The notes under the pieces: generated by a model
Seen by the model: only the letters and a program-made list of their open reading frames with translations
The model's database searches: none
What the model was told of the DNA's origin: nothing
Position numbers and translations under genes: made by a program
Part shown: positions 11,533 through 22,945 of the stretch, one piece after another
Numbering within the stretch: the stretch's first letter is position 1
Layout: every line of letters begins with the position of its first letter
Source: Ceratobasidium sp. AG-K
Taxonomy: Eukaryota; Basidiomycota; Agaricomycetes; Cantharellales; Ceratobasidiaceae
Assembly (NCBI GenBank): GCA_037039685.1
Contig: JAWNGF010000003.1
Coordinates: forward strand, 2,914,001-2,978,000
Direction of reading: 5' to 3'
DNA: 64,000 nt

Positions 11533-12816
11533 GGGGGGACGCCTTCACAGACAGGGATTCAATGGTGTTGAAAGATCTAATAGATAGGACCTATGAGCAT
11601 CCTCCCCAGCGGATTCTCTGATACGCAACCTACGTTTGTCTCCACCCAGCAGGGGTGGTAATGTGCAGCCTACTAGGGGATTCAGCTATTTCCCCCCGGC
11701 CTGCCAAAGTGTTTTCCCGGAGGGGGCTATGCAGAGCCACAGGTTACTAAGCACCTCTTGAAAATGTAGCTAGCTCACTCACTGTTGCTGAATCATGGGT
11801 TGGGGTTGCAACAGGGTTGTGACACTAAAGTCAATATGCAGCTGGTCTCAGGGGCCAAAATGAACTCTGATGGACGGATGCCGTTACCTTGGCGGGTACA
11901 TGGCGGTATCATTTCCGTTTGGCAATGGACCGGGCAATTTGTTCAGATGCAGGGACTGGATGGAGTCAAATGACCTATGGGTGTGCTTGCGTCAGCATTT
12001 GCGGCAAGTGTGGTTTGAAGGTCCTACATTTCCCTCAGGTGCTTGTTGCTTGGCTTGGGACTTTCTTGTATGCCTATTTGCCTGTAATTCACCGGTTAGT
12101 ATGGTGACGTTAATGTGTGCGCTATGCACTGATCTGGTTACCTGGGCAGATGTCCAAAAGATTGTATCTTGAGCCAGCAGACCTTGGGTGTCTTCCTTAC
12201 CAGTGTATACACTGACAGGGATGAGTGGGTGTTGGTTTCCAAATCTAGATCTAGCTGGACTGGGTGATGCAGGTCTTTGCATTTCATGTTGAGTGCACTC
12301 TAACTGTCATAGGGGCATGTTAGAAATTGCGGCAACAATCAAGGGGGCCTTTGCACACTGGGTTTCCTTGGGCGGCCAACCGACAACTGGGTGCAGGAGA
12401 TACTCTACTTGCACAGAAAGTTTGCTTAGGCTTCTGCCAATGCAAAACTTCTTATTGATGTTGCAATTTGTGAGAGAAGGACAATGATCCAATTGCAGCA
12501 TATGGCGTCGGAGGCCGACTGGAGTCTGATGTTGGAAATTTTTCAAGGAACCCGGGCTTTGGAAGAGTTCCAATTGGCTGAAGGATCCACCTGAGCAAAT
12601 TGCCGATTTGCATTGCTATGGTATTGCATGTGTGTTGAACCTTGGCTCATGGGTGTCCAGTGAGAGCGGCATGGAGTGCACTGCTGTTGGATCAAAGAGG
12701 GATGACAACAGTGTGCCAACCGGCGTAGAGAAGCTTCTGGGAGACAGTTTTCAAGCATGGGTTTGCCTTGTACCTAATCAACTTTACTGATGGCCTCTTC
12801 CGGTTTGCAACACAGG

Positions 12817-15509
12817 ATGCCGCCAAGAACTTCTACCGGTAAAATCTCTGCGACCCAACAAGACGCAATCTTGAAGGCCAGCAATTCAAACTACCTTGGC
12901 CTATTCTGGATCCAACTTGAACAGATTGAACCACACCCGTTTCAGAGGGCTATTTGCAATGACTGGGTGGTGGAATTGAAACAGCACTTTGTGGACCATG
13001 GCTTGGACAAGGCGGCGCATCCAGTCAAAGTTTTGTTGCACGGGGCAGAGGCCGTTACTCCGGCTAGCCATATGGAAGACAAAGATTCTGCGGCACAGTT
13101 AGCGGGCAAGCAGTGGGTGGGGGAGGAGCTTTGCTTTCAAGTGTTTGACGGACAACATTGGCTGGCTGCATGTGCCACTAAGGATAGAGAGGAGGACAAG
13201 TGGTGGTTTGGGAAAGTCTATCGGCAAGGTGAGCTGTCAAAAAAAAAAAAAAAAAAAAAAAAAAACTCAATAACCTGGTCTAATTGTCTCTAGGATTGGA
13301 GCACAAGCATCCAGCGGAGTTTCTTTCCATGATCCACGCCGGGAATGAAGCAGAGATCCGGCAGGAAGGGCAGGATGCAGATTGATTCCTTGGTGTTTAC
13401 TGCTTGTATGTGTTGTTGGCAGCAAAGCGTATCACCCAAACAACATTGGAGGTCAACAAGCACTGTTTGATGGGCACGCTGGATTTGCACATGGCGTGGG
13501 ATCAGCAACCTTACCAAGTCAATGGTTTTGGCAGAGGCAGTGGCGGATTTTATTCAGCCCTTGCACTTGTGCGAAGGTTTCAACACAGCAAGCTGGTGCA
13601 AGCTTACAGTTGGCCATTTCTATCAGGTAGGATAGTATCAACCAGGAAGAATCTAATTCACTGAATGTTGCTGTGTTAGTTGGTTGCCTGGATCCTGCAA
13701 GAGATGGCAGTGCAATGTGCTTTGCTGCTTGGGGACACTAATGAGGTCACATCTAGCCCATTTTTACTCTCCGCAAGGCAATGTCAATGGGACAGCTTGG
13801 AAGTGGCGATTTGGTCGAAGAGCCATGCATGGCACAAGCTGAATGGCAGTGGCCTGGTGGCGCTTGAGCGCATCAAGAAAGTTCCAGAGAACTTTCGCCT
13901 GTGTTTGACTAGTACTGCAGATCAAGGTTGGACATTTGGTGCAATTGTGGGTTCTCAGAGAACCATATCTGCAGCACGATTTGCTCAGCTCCATTGATAG
14001 GTGTTGCTACCATCCGTCTTGACATCACAGACCATTGTCAGGCCGTTGGGCAAGATGACTAAGATTGGGCAACATGTGAGCTTCATGTTTTCACGCCTCA
14101 CTGATTGCTCAAAGGTGCTTTTGAGTGGCTGATCCATATCATTGCTGGGCGCCCTGGGCCGGAGGAATATACTTCCCCGCATGGCCAACAAGATGACAAC
14201 AGCCATCCGGTGGGTTACATCTACAAGACTCTGGGCGATAGAGCCTGAAACTCGGATGGCAGTCTCAAGGACTACCCACATAAAGTGAGTGCCTGTGCTT
14301 AGTCCAGGTCATGGCTACCAACCAAACTGCCACACCTTGCGCCTGCCTAGATTATTTGGCACATGTGGATACAATGGGAGGGTTTGTTGGAAGAACTGAG
14401 CAATGGCCAAATTGAGCAGCCCTTGGACACTAGTCTGGAGGAATACCAGACTCTGATTGACAAGAGTGAGGGGTGGTGGACGTTGTTACGTTTGTTCAAG
14501 ATGGAAGGGTTTCCAGGTGGCCTGGCGGTTGTAGTACCCAAGGTGTATGGGGAACAAACCCAGTCAAGGGCACCAGACGCCGTTCAACCAGGACCAGGTA
14601 AGCACTGGTTGCATTCCATGCTTAGTCTTGCTCATTGTGCCAATTCAAGGATTGTCCAGGGAGCCCTATCCACTGCTCTGCGACGTGTGGAAGCCAACAC
14701 AGCAATCAAGTTCTGCACCGCTGGAATCTTCTGGGGTGAGGATGACACCCCGCCCTGGCAAGGTAGGTGGCCTTGAATTAGACCCAGAAAGAAACATGTC
14801 CAGACGGGAGGGATCTTTCACGCCTGCTACTGGACATCTGCAGCAGCAACAGGGTACCCCAGTGCTGCCAACCCAGCAACCCAACAAGAAGCGAGCCCGA
14901 GAACCAAGTCCAGAGGATGACCTGGATATGTGGCTCTATCAGAGTGCCAAGGAGGTGGAAATATTGAAAGACACCTCACTTGAGACGGCACCAGAAGCTG
15001 GCCACAGGCGCCTCAACCATCAGATACATTTGCTTGCAGAACGCTCCCAAAGCCTGGATCAGGCTGACGCCGCAGCAGTTGCATTGCTCATGGAGTCACT
15101 CCACCAGGTCAGGGGTCCACTCCTTGGGCATGTCACAGAACGACTGAGGAAGCAAATTCCGGTGCGTCACAGGATCAATTCTCAGTCCACAGGCACTGCT
15201 AACAAACTGATACTCCATCCAGAAATTCAAGGCTTGCGCGGAGTCTGAGGTAAGTTCAGGCCAGGGCAATGGCAGTGAGACTTGACGCAACTGGAGCAGG
15301 TTATGGCTGCATATGATGATGATGTTGGTGAGGAGGAAGGGGGTGTGCATCCAGCTGAGAGTGAAGGCAAAGGCAGGCATGGCAGCAAGGATGAGGGTGG
15401 AACTGAAGATGGAAGTGAGTGTGAAGGCAAGGGTGGAGACAACCAGGGAAAAGACCAGGGGGAAGGTGATGGTGACGAGTATGAGTATGAGGAAACGGAA
15501 GCCAATTGA
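12817..15509 (+). pseudogene. Gene B copy 2: degraded DGQHR-motif protein
   Basis: Same ten-exon layout as 2971-5668. Decay is clear: a TGA at 13383-13385 replaces the glutamine codon of copy 1, one extra base near 13483 shifts the exon 2 frame, and the TGA at 14246-14248 is shared with copy 1. The diagnostic motif reads DGQHW, its arginine codon CGG having become TGG. The acidic C-terminal exon is four codons shorter through an in-frame 12-base repeat difference. The TGG and many other differences are C-to-T type. Confidence 0.8.
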
Positions 15510-16618
15510 ATGGCAAGGTGGAGTAAGAGATGCAGTGGGTACAGAGGCCTGGCGGTTCCGCCATAATGGGTTTGTCTATGTGCATGTTATGTATCCTTGA
15601 CAAGTGGGCAATGTGGGTGTGTGGGTGGGTGTGGGTGTGTGTGCGTAGGAAGAAATTCCAAAAGATCAGATAGTGCTGAGAGATGAGCGTGACCAGGTTG
15701 TGTATCTTGCAAGGAAATGGGTTGTGAGCTACATAAGGTATTGGTGGTGGGAGCTAGAGTTGCACATCTTACAATGGGAGGGGGGGGGGAATTCATAGCA
15801 AGCAAACCTCACCTAGGCATTGAACAACTCAAAGGCACCTAGACATTGACTGACTCAAAGGCCAATCTCTTGGTCAAAGACTCAGGAATATCATGGTGCC
15901 TTGGGCGTCCCATGGAAAAACTGGTGCCCATGCATCATGGTGGCTCAGGAGCGCAGAGGATATGGTGATAGGTCTTTGGATGGAACAGACCCTGGAGGTG
16001 CTCCGATGTAGATGTGGAGGGCAAATTTTGAGCCAGCAACCAGAATCAGCAGTATATGTAAGTTAATGTAGCAGTGTCCACTACTCGGCCCTTCTGTTGC
16101 AACTCTTGTGAACTGCTGTAACAGGATTTGAATTGGGTGAGCTGGGGCACCTACTCAGAATATCTTACCAAAGAGGACTGTGACTGTAGTGCCAATGGTG
16201 CAAAGAGGTGAGACACATGTAGAAGGTTGAGAAATCTTAGTCGTTATAAGTAGCTTACACTGTGATTGGGAGGTGTGCCAGAAGTTGGGCCATGTGCAAG
16301 TGGCCTAATAATGGTGGAAGATGAACCTCATGGTAACATCAGGTCAGGGCTCTCAATGCTCATGGATCCGACTGGGTCTAGTAAACCTGCCCAATGGTCT
16401 GTACACTTTTGCTATTGGTATGTGAATCTTCCCCGTGCAATTCAGACTTCTGCATCTAGATGGTCTGGGATGGCTGCACATGGAGCTTGGTGTAGAAAAC
16501 AGGATATCATATCTCAATGAATACTGCTGATCTCAGGCTGAAAGAAGCATTATAGTAGTCTGTAAACTTTGTTTTATTGGTTTGTGTGGTCTGTTCAATG
16601 TATTTCAGACTTTGCACT
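15510..16618. other. 3' flank of gene B copy 2, no gene seen
   Basis: Counterpart of 5669-6778 with the same GT-rich and G-run simple sequence. No supported coding region. Confidence 0.5.
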
Positions 16619-17922
16619 TGAGCAGTCTGGGACTACTGGACCCTGAGCACAGTGTGAACAAAAACGGATCACATCTCAGTTAATACTGCACATCTGAGTA
16701 TATAGCTAGGATAGTGGTACTCTGAACATCAAAGGCTATTGGACCATGTGCTTTGTGTGATGTATTTGGACATTTGCATCTGGGGCAGTCTTGGACTGCT
16801 GGACCCTGAGGATGGTGTAAAGAAGAATTCATTATCTCTCAGTGTATACTGCATATCCAAAGCTGTGAGTAGTACCAAAGTGAATTAAACACAAACTAGC
16901 ATTGGTGCATATGTATTTATGTTATGTAATGGCGACTTTTGTGTTTGAGTGGTCCCAGACCACTGGACCCTGAGGGTGGTGTAAAAAAGAATTTGTTATA
17001 TCTCAATGTATACTGCATATCCAGAGCTGAGAGTAGTACCAGAGTGAATTGAACACAATCTAGCAGCGGTGCATATGTGTTATGCTATATAATTGCAAGT
17101 TATGTGTTGGAGCAGTCCCAGACCGCTGGACCCTGAGGATGGTGTAAGAAAGAATTCATTATATCTCAATGAATACTGCATATCCAGAGCTGGGAGTAGT
17201 ACCAGAGTGGATCAAACACCATCTAGCATTGTTATATGTGTGTTATGCTATATAATTGCAAGTTATGTGTTGGAGCAGTCCCAGACCGCTGGACCCTGAG
17301 GATGGTGTAAGAAAGAACTTGTTATATCTCAATGAATACTGCATATCCAGAGCTGAGAGTAGTAGAAGAGTGAATTAAACACCATCTAGCAGTGGTGCAT
17401 ATGTGTTATGCTATATAATTGCAAGTTATGTGTTGGAGCAGTCCCAGACTGCTGGACCCTGAGGATGGTGAAAAAATGAATTTGTTATATCTCAATGAAT
17501 ACTGCATATCCTGAGCTGAGAGTAGTACCAGAGTGAATCAAACACCATCTAGCAGTGGTGCATATGTGTTATGCTACATAATTGCGAGTTATGTGTTGGA
17601 GCGGTCCCAGACCGCTGGACCCTGAGGATGGTGAAAAAATGAATTTGTTATATCTCAATGAATACTGCATATCCTGAGCTGAGAGTAGTACCAGAGTGAA
17701 TTAAACACCATCTAGCAGCGGTGCATATGTGTTATGCTACATAATTGCAAGTTATGTGTTGGAGCGGTCCCAGACCATTGGAACCTGAGGATGGTGGAGA
17801 AAGAAATTCATTATATTTCAATGTATACTGCACATCTAGAACTGGGGATACTACCACAGTGCATCAAACATTATCTAGTATCTGTGCAAGTCTTGCCTTG
17901 TGCATTTCAGACCTTTGAATTT
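16619..17922. repeat. 163-bp minisatellite, 8 units (copy 2)
   Basis: Units start near 16619, 16783, 16946, 17109, 17272, 17435, 17597 and 17760. Flanks on both sides match copy 1, so the array has lost or gained exactly four units between copies. Confidence 0.95.
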
Positions 17923-18481
17923 GCGCAAATTGGACAGCAAGACCCTAAGCAGCATTTTAATGCAGATTGCAAAAGATATCAGTGCATATTTCACATTGGG
18001 CCCTGTAAGCTTCATAGTCGGAATGTGGTTCTAGCTGGTCTGTGACCACGTTGCTCAGAGTACCACATGGAGAAGGTCCTGTCAGATTCCCTGACTGACC
18101 TCCCTCCAGGTGATGAGTCCTTGTTTGCTGTTTCCATGAGCTGAGGGACTAGGACATTCACGCAGTTTAATCTGATAAACTTGGTTCTACCTTAGTGCAT
18201 TAATCTGGACCACACATGTGGATTAGTAATGTATGGATGTAGTATTCTAGGGTCTGAGGGTTCCACCATAAGGTACACTGCCACATGGATTGTGTTCTTT
18301 TAATTTGAAATTCTGCAGCTGAGTAACAGCAGTGACAAACCCATAGAATTATTTTTGGGTGCTGCTGGCCTACATCTGTAGCTGCATGCATTCCAAGGCT
18401 GTCAGAGAAGTTTGGGGCAGAACCAATCACCAGATCTTGAGATAAACAGTTGGTTATAGTTTAATTATCATATGTGCACCC

Positions 18482-18540
18482 CTAAAACCTAACCTTTGCA
18501 CTTGCTCTGTTCCATCCTGTTTCTAACCTAACCTAACCTG
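18482..18540. repeat. Telomere-like CCTAA tract at the 5' edge of the Penelope-like element
   Basis: CCTAAAACCTAACC is followed by a 30-base spacer and TAACCTAACCTAACC. The spacer and tract (TTTGCACTTGCTCTGTTCCA, then CCTAACC) recur in diverged form at 21034-21075, so the tract belongs to the element's upstream structure as well as to telomere-like DNA. The unit is CCTAA-like rather than strict CCCTAA. Confidence 0.75.
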
Positions 18541-20211
18541 GAAAAATGCGGTCACATTCTTAGGGATAGGACATCATACTTGTGTGTGATGTTAACAGAA
18601 GTCAATTGCTTGCTTAATGATAAGCACTTGTTGATTGTCTGGCTAGCTTGCCACAGGACATGGCCTGGTATTACAGATCAACAATGCAAGTGGCTTGTAC
18701 ACTGCTTACCCAATGATGAGGTAGACCCATATGAAGGAGTCCCTTGGTTCTATGGCATCCCAAAGATCCATAAGAGTCCTTGGAAGATGAGACCCATTGT
18801 TCCATGTCATTTGGCTATGCAGAATCCTGCTGCAAAAGTGCTATCATTTTTGCTAAAGCCCATTGTGCAGATGCAACCTGACATACTTGAAGGAAGTAAA
18901 CAACTTGCAATGAGGCTAGATCAGCTGCGTCTTCCCCCCGGGAAGAAAGTCTGGATTATAAGTGGAGATGTCACCACTTATTACCCCAATGTCCCTCTCA
19001 ACAGGGCTAGGATTGTCACCCAGGCTTTTCTATTTGAACATTACTTCCCCGGTGTTGACACACTGGACATGAACAATGAACAACATAGTAACATGCTACA
19101 AGCATGGGGTGTCATGTTCAATATTGCAAATGACAACCTTGTGATGAGATTCCAAGACGACTGGTATGTCCTGTGCAAAGGTCTGGCAATGGGTGTAGTG
19201 TCATCACCCAATATTGCAAACCTTTATGGCACTGAGGCTGAAACCCGTTGTATTGAACAACTGGGGTACGCTGTCCTCTTTTATAATAGATACATTGATG
19301 ATGTGTTGGCTTTTGTTGTTGCTGATGACTTTTCTGAAGCACAAAAAATAGCCAACTCTATTGTCATCAAGTCTTGTGAAATTGTTTGGTCTGTGAGCAA
19401 GACACATGCAATCTTTCTGGATATGTTTATTTATCTGGAACCTGAATCTGATCAGGTCCACTATAAACTGTACAAGAAAGCACAGAACAACCATGAACGA
19501 ATCCCATGGGCATCTCACCACCCTCTAGATGTTAAGAGGGGCACCTTCATTGGTGAGATGACCTGCATGGCTACCCTGTTGTCCAACATTGGACACTATG
19601 AGCATGCCCTGGAGGGTCTATGAGACCTCTATGTTGTGCAAGGGTACCCATTGCACATGGTGAACAGTTGGCTGAAGAAATTTGCCACTGCAAGATGGCA
19701 AAACAGACTTTCACCTCGGGAGGAGGAAGAGTTGGGCGGCTTGCACGTCATTAAGACGCTGTTCAACCCAGTATGGGCGTTCGTGAAGATATCTGAGGTG
19801 CACCGCGCCATCATGGAAGACTGGGTGGATGAACTCCAACCAGAATCAACGGTCTTGCAGCAGGCAACTCTGTGGGATGTGGGGGTGAGGAGGGTAATGC
19901 CCCCCCACAAGACTAGGCATAAGCAAAAGGCTGCTTGTGTTGGAGCTGGCATGGCTTTCTCTTCAGAAGTCATCAGCAAGAGCGACTCTGATTTTGCAGA
20001 GGAGCTAGATCCTCTGCCGTCTAAATGGTGGCGGACTGAACAACACACAAAGGCATTGCACGCTGATCCTAAGTCTCTGAGTCTTCTCATGAGTTGTAGC
20101 ATGATCTTAAGTTGTGAGAGGCATTTGTCCCTTGGCGACTTAGCGGCTACCTGGCGTAAAACGGTGCTTGGTTACATTGAGGATGGTCACAAATTGATTG
20201 ATTTGGACTGA
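18532..20211 (+). pseudogene. Penelope-like reverse transcriptase, endonuclease-less (terminon/Coprina type), 5' truncated
   Basis: The frame opens inside the telomere-like tract (stop at 18529) and has no convincing ATG at its start, so the N-terminus is missing. Visible reverse transcriptase motifs in order: YGIPKIHKSPWKMRPIV, SGDVTTYYPNVP (first catalytic Asp), GLAMGVVSSPNIANLY, YIDDVLAF (catalytic pair) and FLDMFIYL. YGxPKIHK is typical of Penelope-like elements. An in-frame TGA at 19621-19623 splits the frame. The same frame continues to 20211 through a C-terminal domain (for example LFNPVWAFV). No GIY-YIG endonuclease follows. This matches endonuclease-deficient, telomere-associated Penelope-like elements known from basidiomycetes and rotifers, which prime on telomere ends. 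Confidence 0.85.
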
Positions 20212-20283
20212 TTTGCTCAGATATTTCTGCATTCTAGCTTTGGGTACAATTAAATTATGTGTATTTATATTATATTGGTCTGG

Positions 20284-20335
20284 TTCAAACCCAACCACAA
20301 CCCTAACTTAACCTAACAATAACCTAACGCTAACT
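20284..20335. repeat. Telomere-like CCTAAC tract downstream of the reverse transcriptase
   Basis: AACCCTAACTTAACCTAACAATAACCTAACGCTAAC-type degenerate repeats lie about 75 bp after the stop codon at 20211. Together with 18482-18540 they flank the element on both sides in the same orientation, as in telomeric arrays of Penelope-like elements. Confidence 0.75.
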
Positions 20336-20922
20336 TTGGGTTGGCGTTCAGCTCTGTTGTTTTGTAAGCGTTAGTCATCTGGTATGACAAAGCATTATAT
20401 AAGACTTACCAATCGGTCACGTGACATGTTAGCGCTGGGCGCTAAAGGACCCTTGGTAGGGCTTGACGTGGACCAAGGGCCTCAACCCTTGGTCTGTCGG
20501 TCCAACTACTCTGCAGCCCAAACTCCCTGGCTCAGTTCCCCGCACTTGTTGGCAGGTCGAACTCTGGGGTCAAGGCTATAAGCATCCTGTTACAGGCCAG
20601 GCCGGTGTTGCTGTATTTCTCTGCTGCGCTTTGCGCCGGGGATTCGCGGGCGCCAGTTGTCAGGTGCCTAGTGACATGGAACAATTTAGCACACATGGGC
20701 TTGCTTAGGCAGACACATGTAGCTGAGGGGTGATGTGGCCGGCTGCCAAGGATTTGTTCCTTTGTACCATGCCAAGTGGCATGGTCTTGGCTGTTGACAC
20801 ATGTCAACTTCGGCCGCCAAGATCCATGTTGTCATACTATCATTTGCTGATAGGTTATCTCGCTTAAATCGCCAAGTCAGCCACTGTGCCGCTTAGCGTG
20901 GGAGTTCCTTGGCTCCCAGCAG

Positions 20923-20932
20923 ATATATAAAC
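20923..20932 (+). promoter_or_regulatory. TATA box upstream of the second Penelope-like 5' region
   Basis: GATATATAAA lies 4-14 bases ahead of the candidate hammerhead at 20936. A transcript starting about 30 bases downstream would start inside the ribozyme, so a more upstream start or a different role is possible. Confidence 0.4.
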
Positions 20933-20935
20933 AAG

Positions 20936-21008
20936 GGGATGAGCACTGATGAGGTGTCATACCAAAAGCGCTAGTATACATTGTGTGCTAGCCCTTTGCT
21001 CTCATCCC
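20936..21008 (+). ncRNA. Candidate type I hammerhead ribozyme, one core base off
   Basis: Stem I: GGGATGAG (20936-20943) pairs with CTCATCCC (21001-21008), and A45/C44 of the 5' strand pair with T97/G98 next to the cleavage site (last two digits of 209xx). Core CTGATGA is at 20946-20952. Stem II GGT/ACC is at 20953-20955 and 20961-20963. The expected GAAA reads AAAA at 20964-20967. Stem III GCTAG/CTAGC is at 20970-20974 and 20988-20992, with one mismatch toward the core. The TTH cleavage site would be at 20995-20996. Hammerheads of type I are known in Penelope-like elements. The G-to-A change at the GAAA box should impair cleavage, so this may be a decayed copy. Confidence 0.45.
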
Positions 21009-21033
21009 ACTTTGCTCGTGCTCGCTGCACTTT

Positions 21034-21075
21034 GCACTCACTCCATTCCATCCTGTTTTCTAACCAAACCTAAAC
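21034..21075. repeat. Second copy of the element's upstream telomere-like segment
   Basis: CTTTGCACTCACTCCATTCC, then CATCCTGTTTTCTAACCAAACCTAAAC, aligns with 18490-18536. This indicates a second Penelope-like element head following the first, a partial tandem arrangement typical of these elements. Confidence 0.65.
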
Positions 21076-21154
21076 TAAGTGCACTGCCACAAGCAGCAGG
21101 AAGCACAAGAATGATAGCAAGAAGCGCAATCAAACAGAGCAGAGTGACAGGAAG

Positions 21155-21454
21155 ATGGATGAAGGCAGAGGGATTGAGATGCAGGGCTTGGATGAGGATT
21201 TGGCTGGACCCTCAAATCCAACCAAGCGGGCCAAGACAAGCAAGAAAGCCTGTGAGGAAGTAGAAAAGAAGGGGGCATCCAGGAAGAACACAGGGCAAGC
21301 AAGTCAACAGGGAGATCAGTTACATTACTGCTGGTCAGCTGTTGTGTTCTTGTTTCCCAAAGAGGCCGCCAACAAGGCTTGGCTATGCATGGTCTTCACA
21401 ACATATGGAAAGCGGGTGCCCTCTTTCTACACAATCAGGAGTATCAAATACTAA
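21155..21454 (+). pseudogene. Lysine-rich N-terminal fragment, possibly of a second Penelope-like element
   Basis: A 99-residue frame with a basic, serine/lysine-rich stretch (PTKRAKTSKKACEEVEKKG) and an aromatic tail (AWLCMVFTTYGKRVPSFYTI). It directly follows the promoter-like head with the ribozyme candidate. It is placed where the N-terminus of the Penelope-like protein would begin, but no reverse transcriptase motif follows, so the copy is truncated or decayed. Assignment rests on position only. Confidence 0.3.
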
Positions 21455-22945
21455 ATGTTATTATTTCTCTGTCTCCCAGATGATTTCCTGCCCTCTGACA
21501 CTACCACAACCAACCTACACTTCACTATGAGCAGCATATATGCATGTCCTGCTTGCAAATCTACTGCCAATGCGGATCCACAGTGCACGCCGAATTTCGT
21601 TTTTTTTTTTTTTGAGATGTTGATTTGCCATCAAACAAACACTAGATCTTTGACATTCACCATCAGCCTTTTGTCTGCACTTCTGGAATCTGGTGCATGT
21701 TTGAAATGTGCCATGGGTCAAACTATCAGATTTGACCCAGTATATTTCAGAAGGCTACAAATATGTCCATGATGGCAAACAGGATCAAATGAAAAAGGGG
21801 ATGAAAGAGGCAGAGTGCACAGCTGGACACAAGGAAGAATGTGATGAAGCAGAGGATGATGAGCAAGGTGAAGACAAGTGTATGTATAGTGACAAAGACA
21901 ACACTGATGAAGATTGATGTACTGCAGAACAAATAGATCATGATGGCCACAATGGGTTATGTTGGTACTTGATAAACAGACAGCTAGTACATGAATGTCC
22001 CCCAGAATGGATAATACATTTTTATATGCAATCTACTGCTACAGCCCCTGATGTGATTGCAAGAACAACATTCCCTGCTGGCTTGGACAACAAATTGCAA
22101 TCCAAACTGTGGCCAAGAGCCACTTCATCAAGTGCCCCCCTGTTGGCGTCGGAGTCGCCCAGCACGGTGCCTCCTGCACAAAGGGCAGCATTATTCAGAA
22201 TCCCAGCTTCTGGGCTGGAAGCCTGCCATCTTGGCTTGGGGGAAGGCACAGGCGGGTCACCAACGTCGTGAGAAAGATTGACAAAGGGGGCTGGATTGGG
22301 GTGGAGGTGTACCAAGGATTGAGAGGCCTTGGAGAGGTTGTTGCTTTGCTCTCCTGGCACACTCGTAGAGGTGGCAGCATCTTGGCTTTGTGCGCCACCT
22401 GGATTGCTGGTTTGTCTCTCCTTGCAAAGCCTTTCTATACACGCAATAAGCTGTATGTGTGAACATAACAATTAAATAGCTATACTGACTTGTGCGACTT
22501 CAAGATTTGTGCTCCTAGCTTTCTTTCTCTTACTTCTCAGGCTCATTCAAGCAGTGATCAATGGCGCCTTTCTGGTGGGATCAACAATTGGTGGAACCAG
22601 GACCCCAAGAGTGCATCATTGTTAGCAAGGGTTTTGTTTACAGGTTGTACATGTTGACTTGATCTCTTTGCATGCTGTAAAACCTTGATAACTTCTTTCA
22701 ACTGCCATATTCTTAAGTTCAAAGTAGTATACAGGGTACATTGTGCTGTACTCTACAACTATTATTGATCATAACTTCTCAAATCAAGCTGTGTCGACCG
22801 TCGCCAGCGGTTTTGGGTCCCGCCACCTCAGGGACACCAGGTCACATCACACTGGATGAGTTTGGATGTCGCCTACTTTACCATGAAGGTCCCTAATTGT
22901 GTTTCTTATGGAGCCCTACCATGAAGGTCCCTAAACATGAGTGAG
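21455..22945. other. Decayed sequence, no clear gene
   Basis: Short frames with a CPAC-type cysteine pair (about 21548), a T run at 21600-21613, and an acidic lysine-rich stretch near 21780-21915 may be remains of the element above. TACCATGAAGGTCCCTAA occurs twice (about 22879 and 22918). I cannot join the frames into a gene. Confidence 0.35.

Larger units (their letters stand above)
10290..18490. repeat. Large direct repeat, copy 2
   Basis: Second copy of the unit at 438-9303. The duplicated homology starts at 10290 inside gene A exon 3, but gene A itself continues left to 9841 in this copy, so copy 2 is the more complete at that end. It ends in CCCTAAAACCTAACC and runs into the Penelope-like element. 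The copies differ mainly by transitions, small indels in homopolymers (21 versus 27 A in gene B intron 1) and four minisatellite units. Confidence 0.93.
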
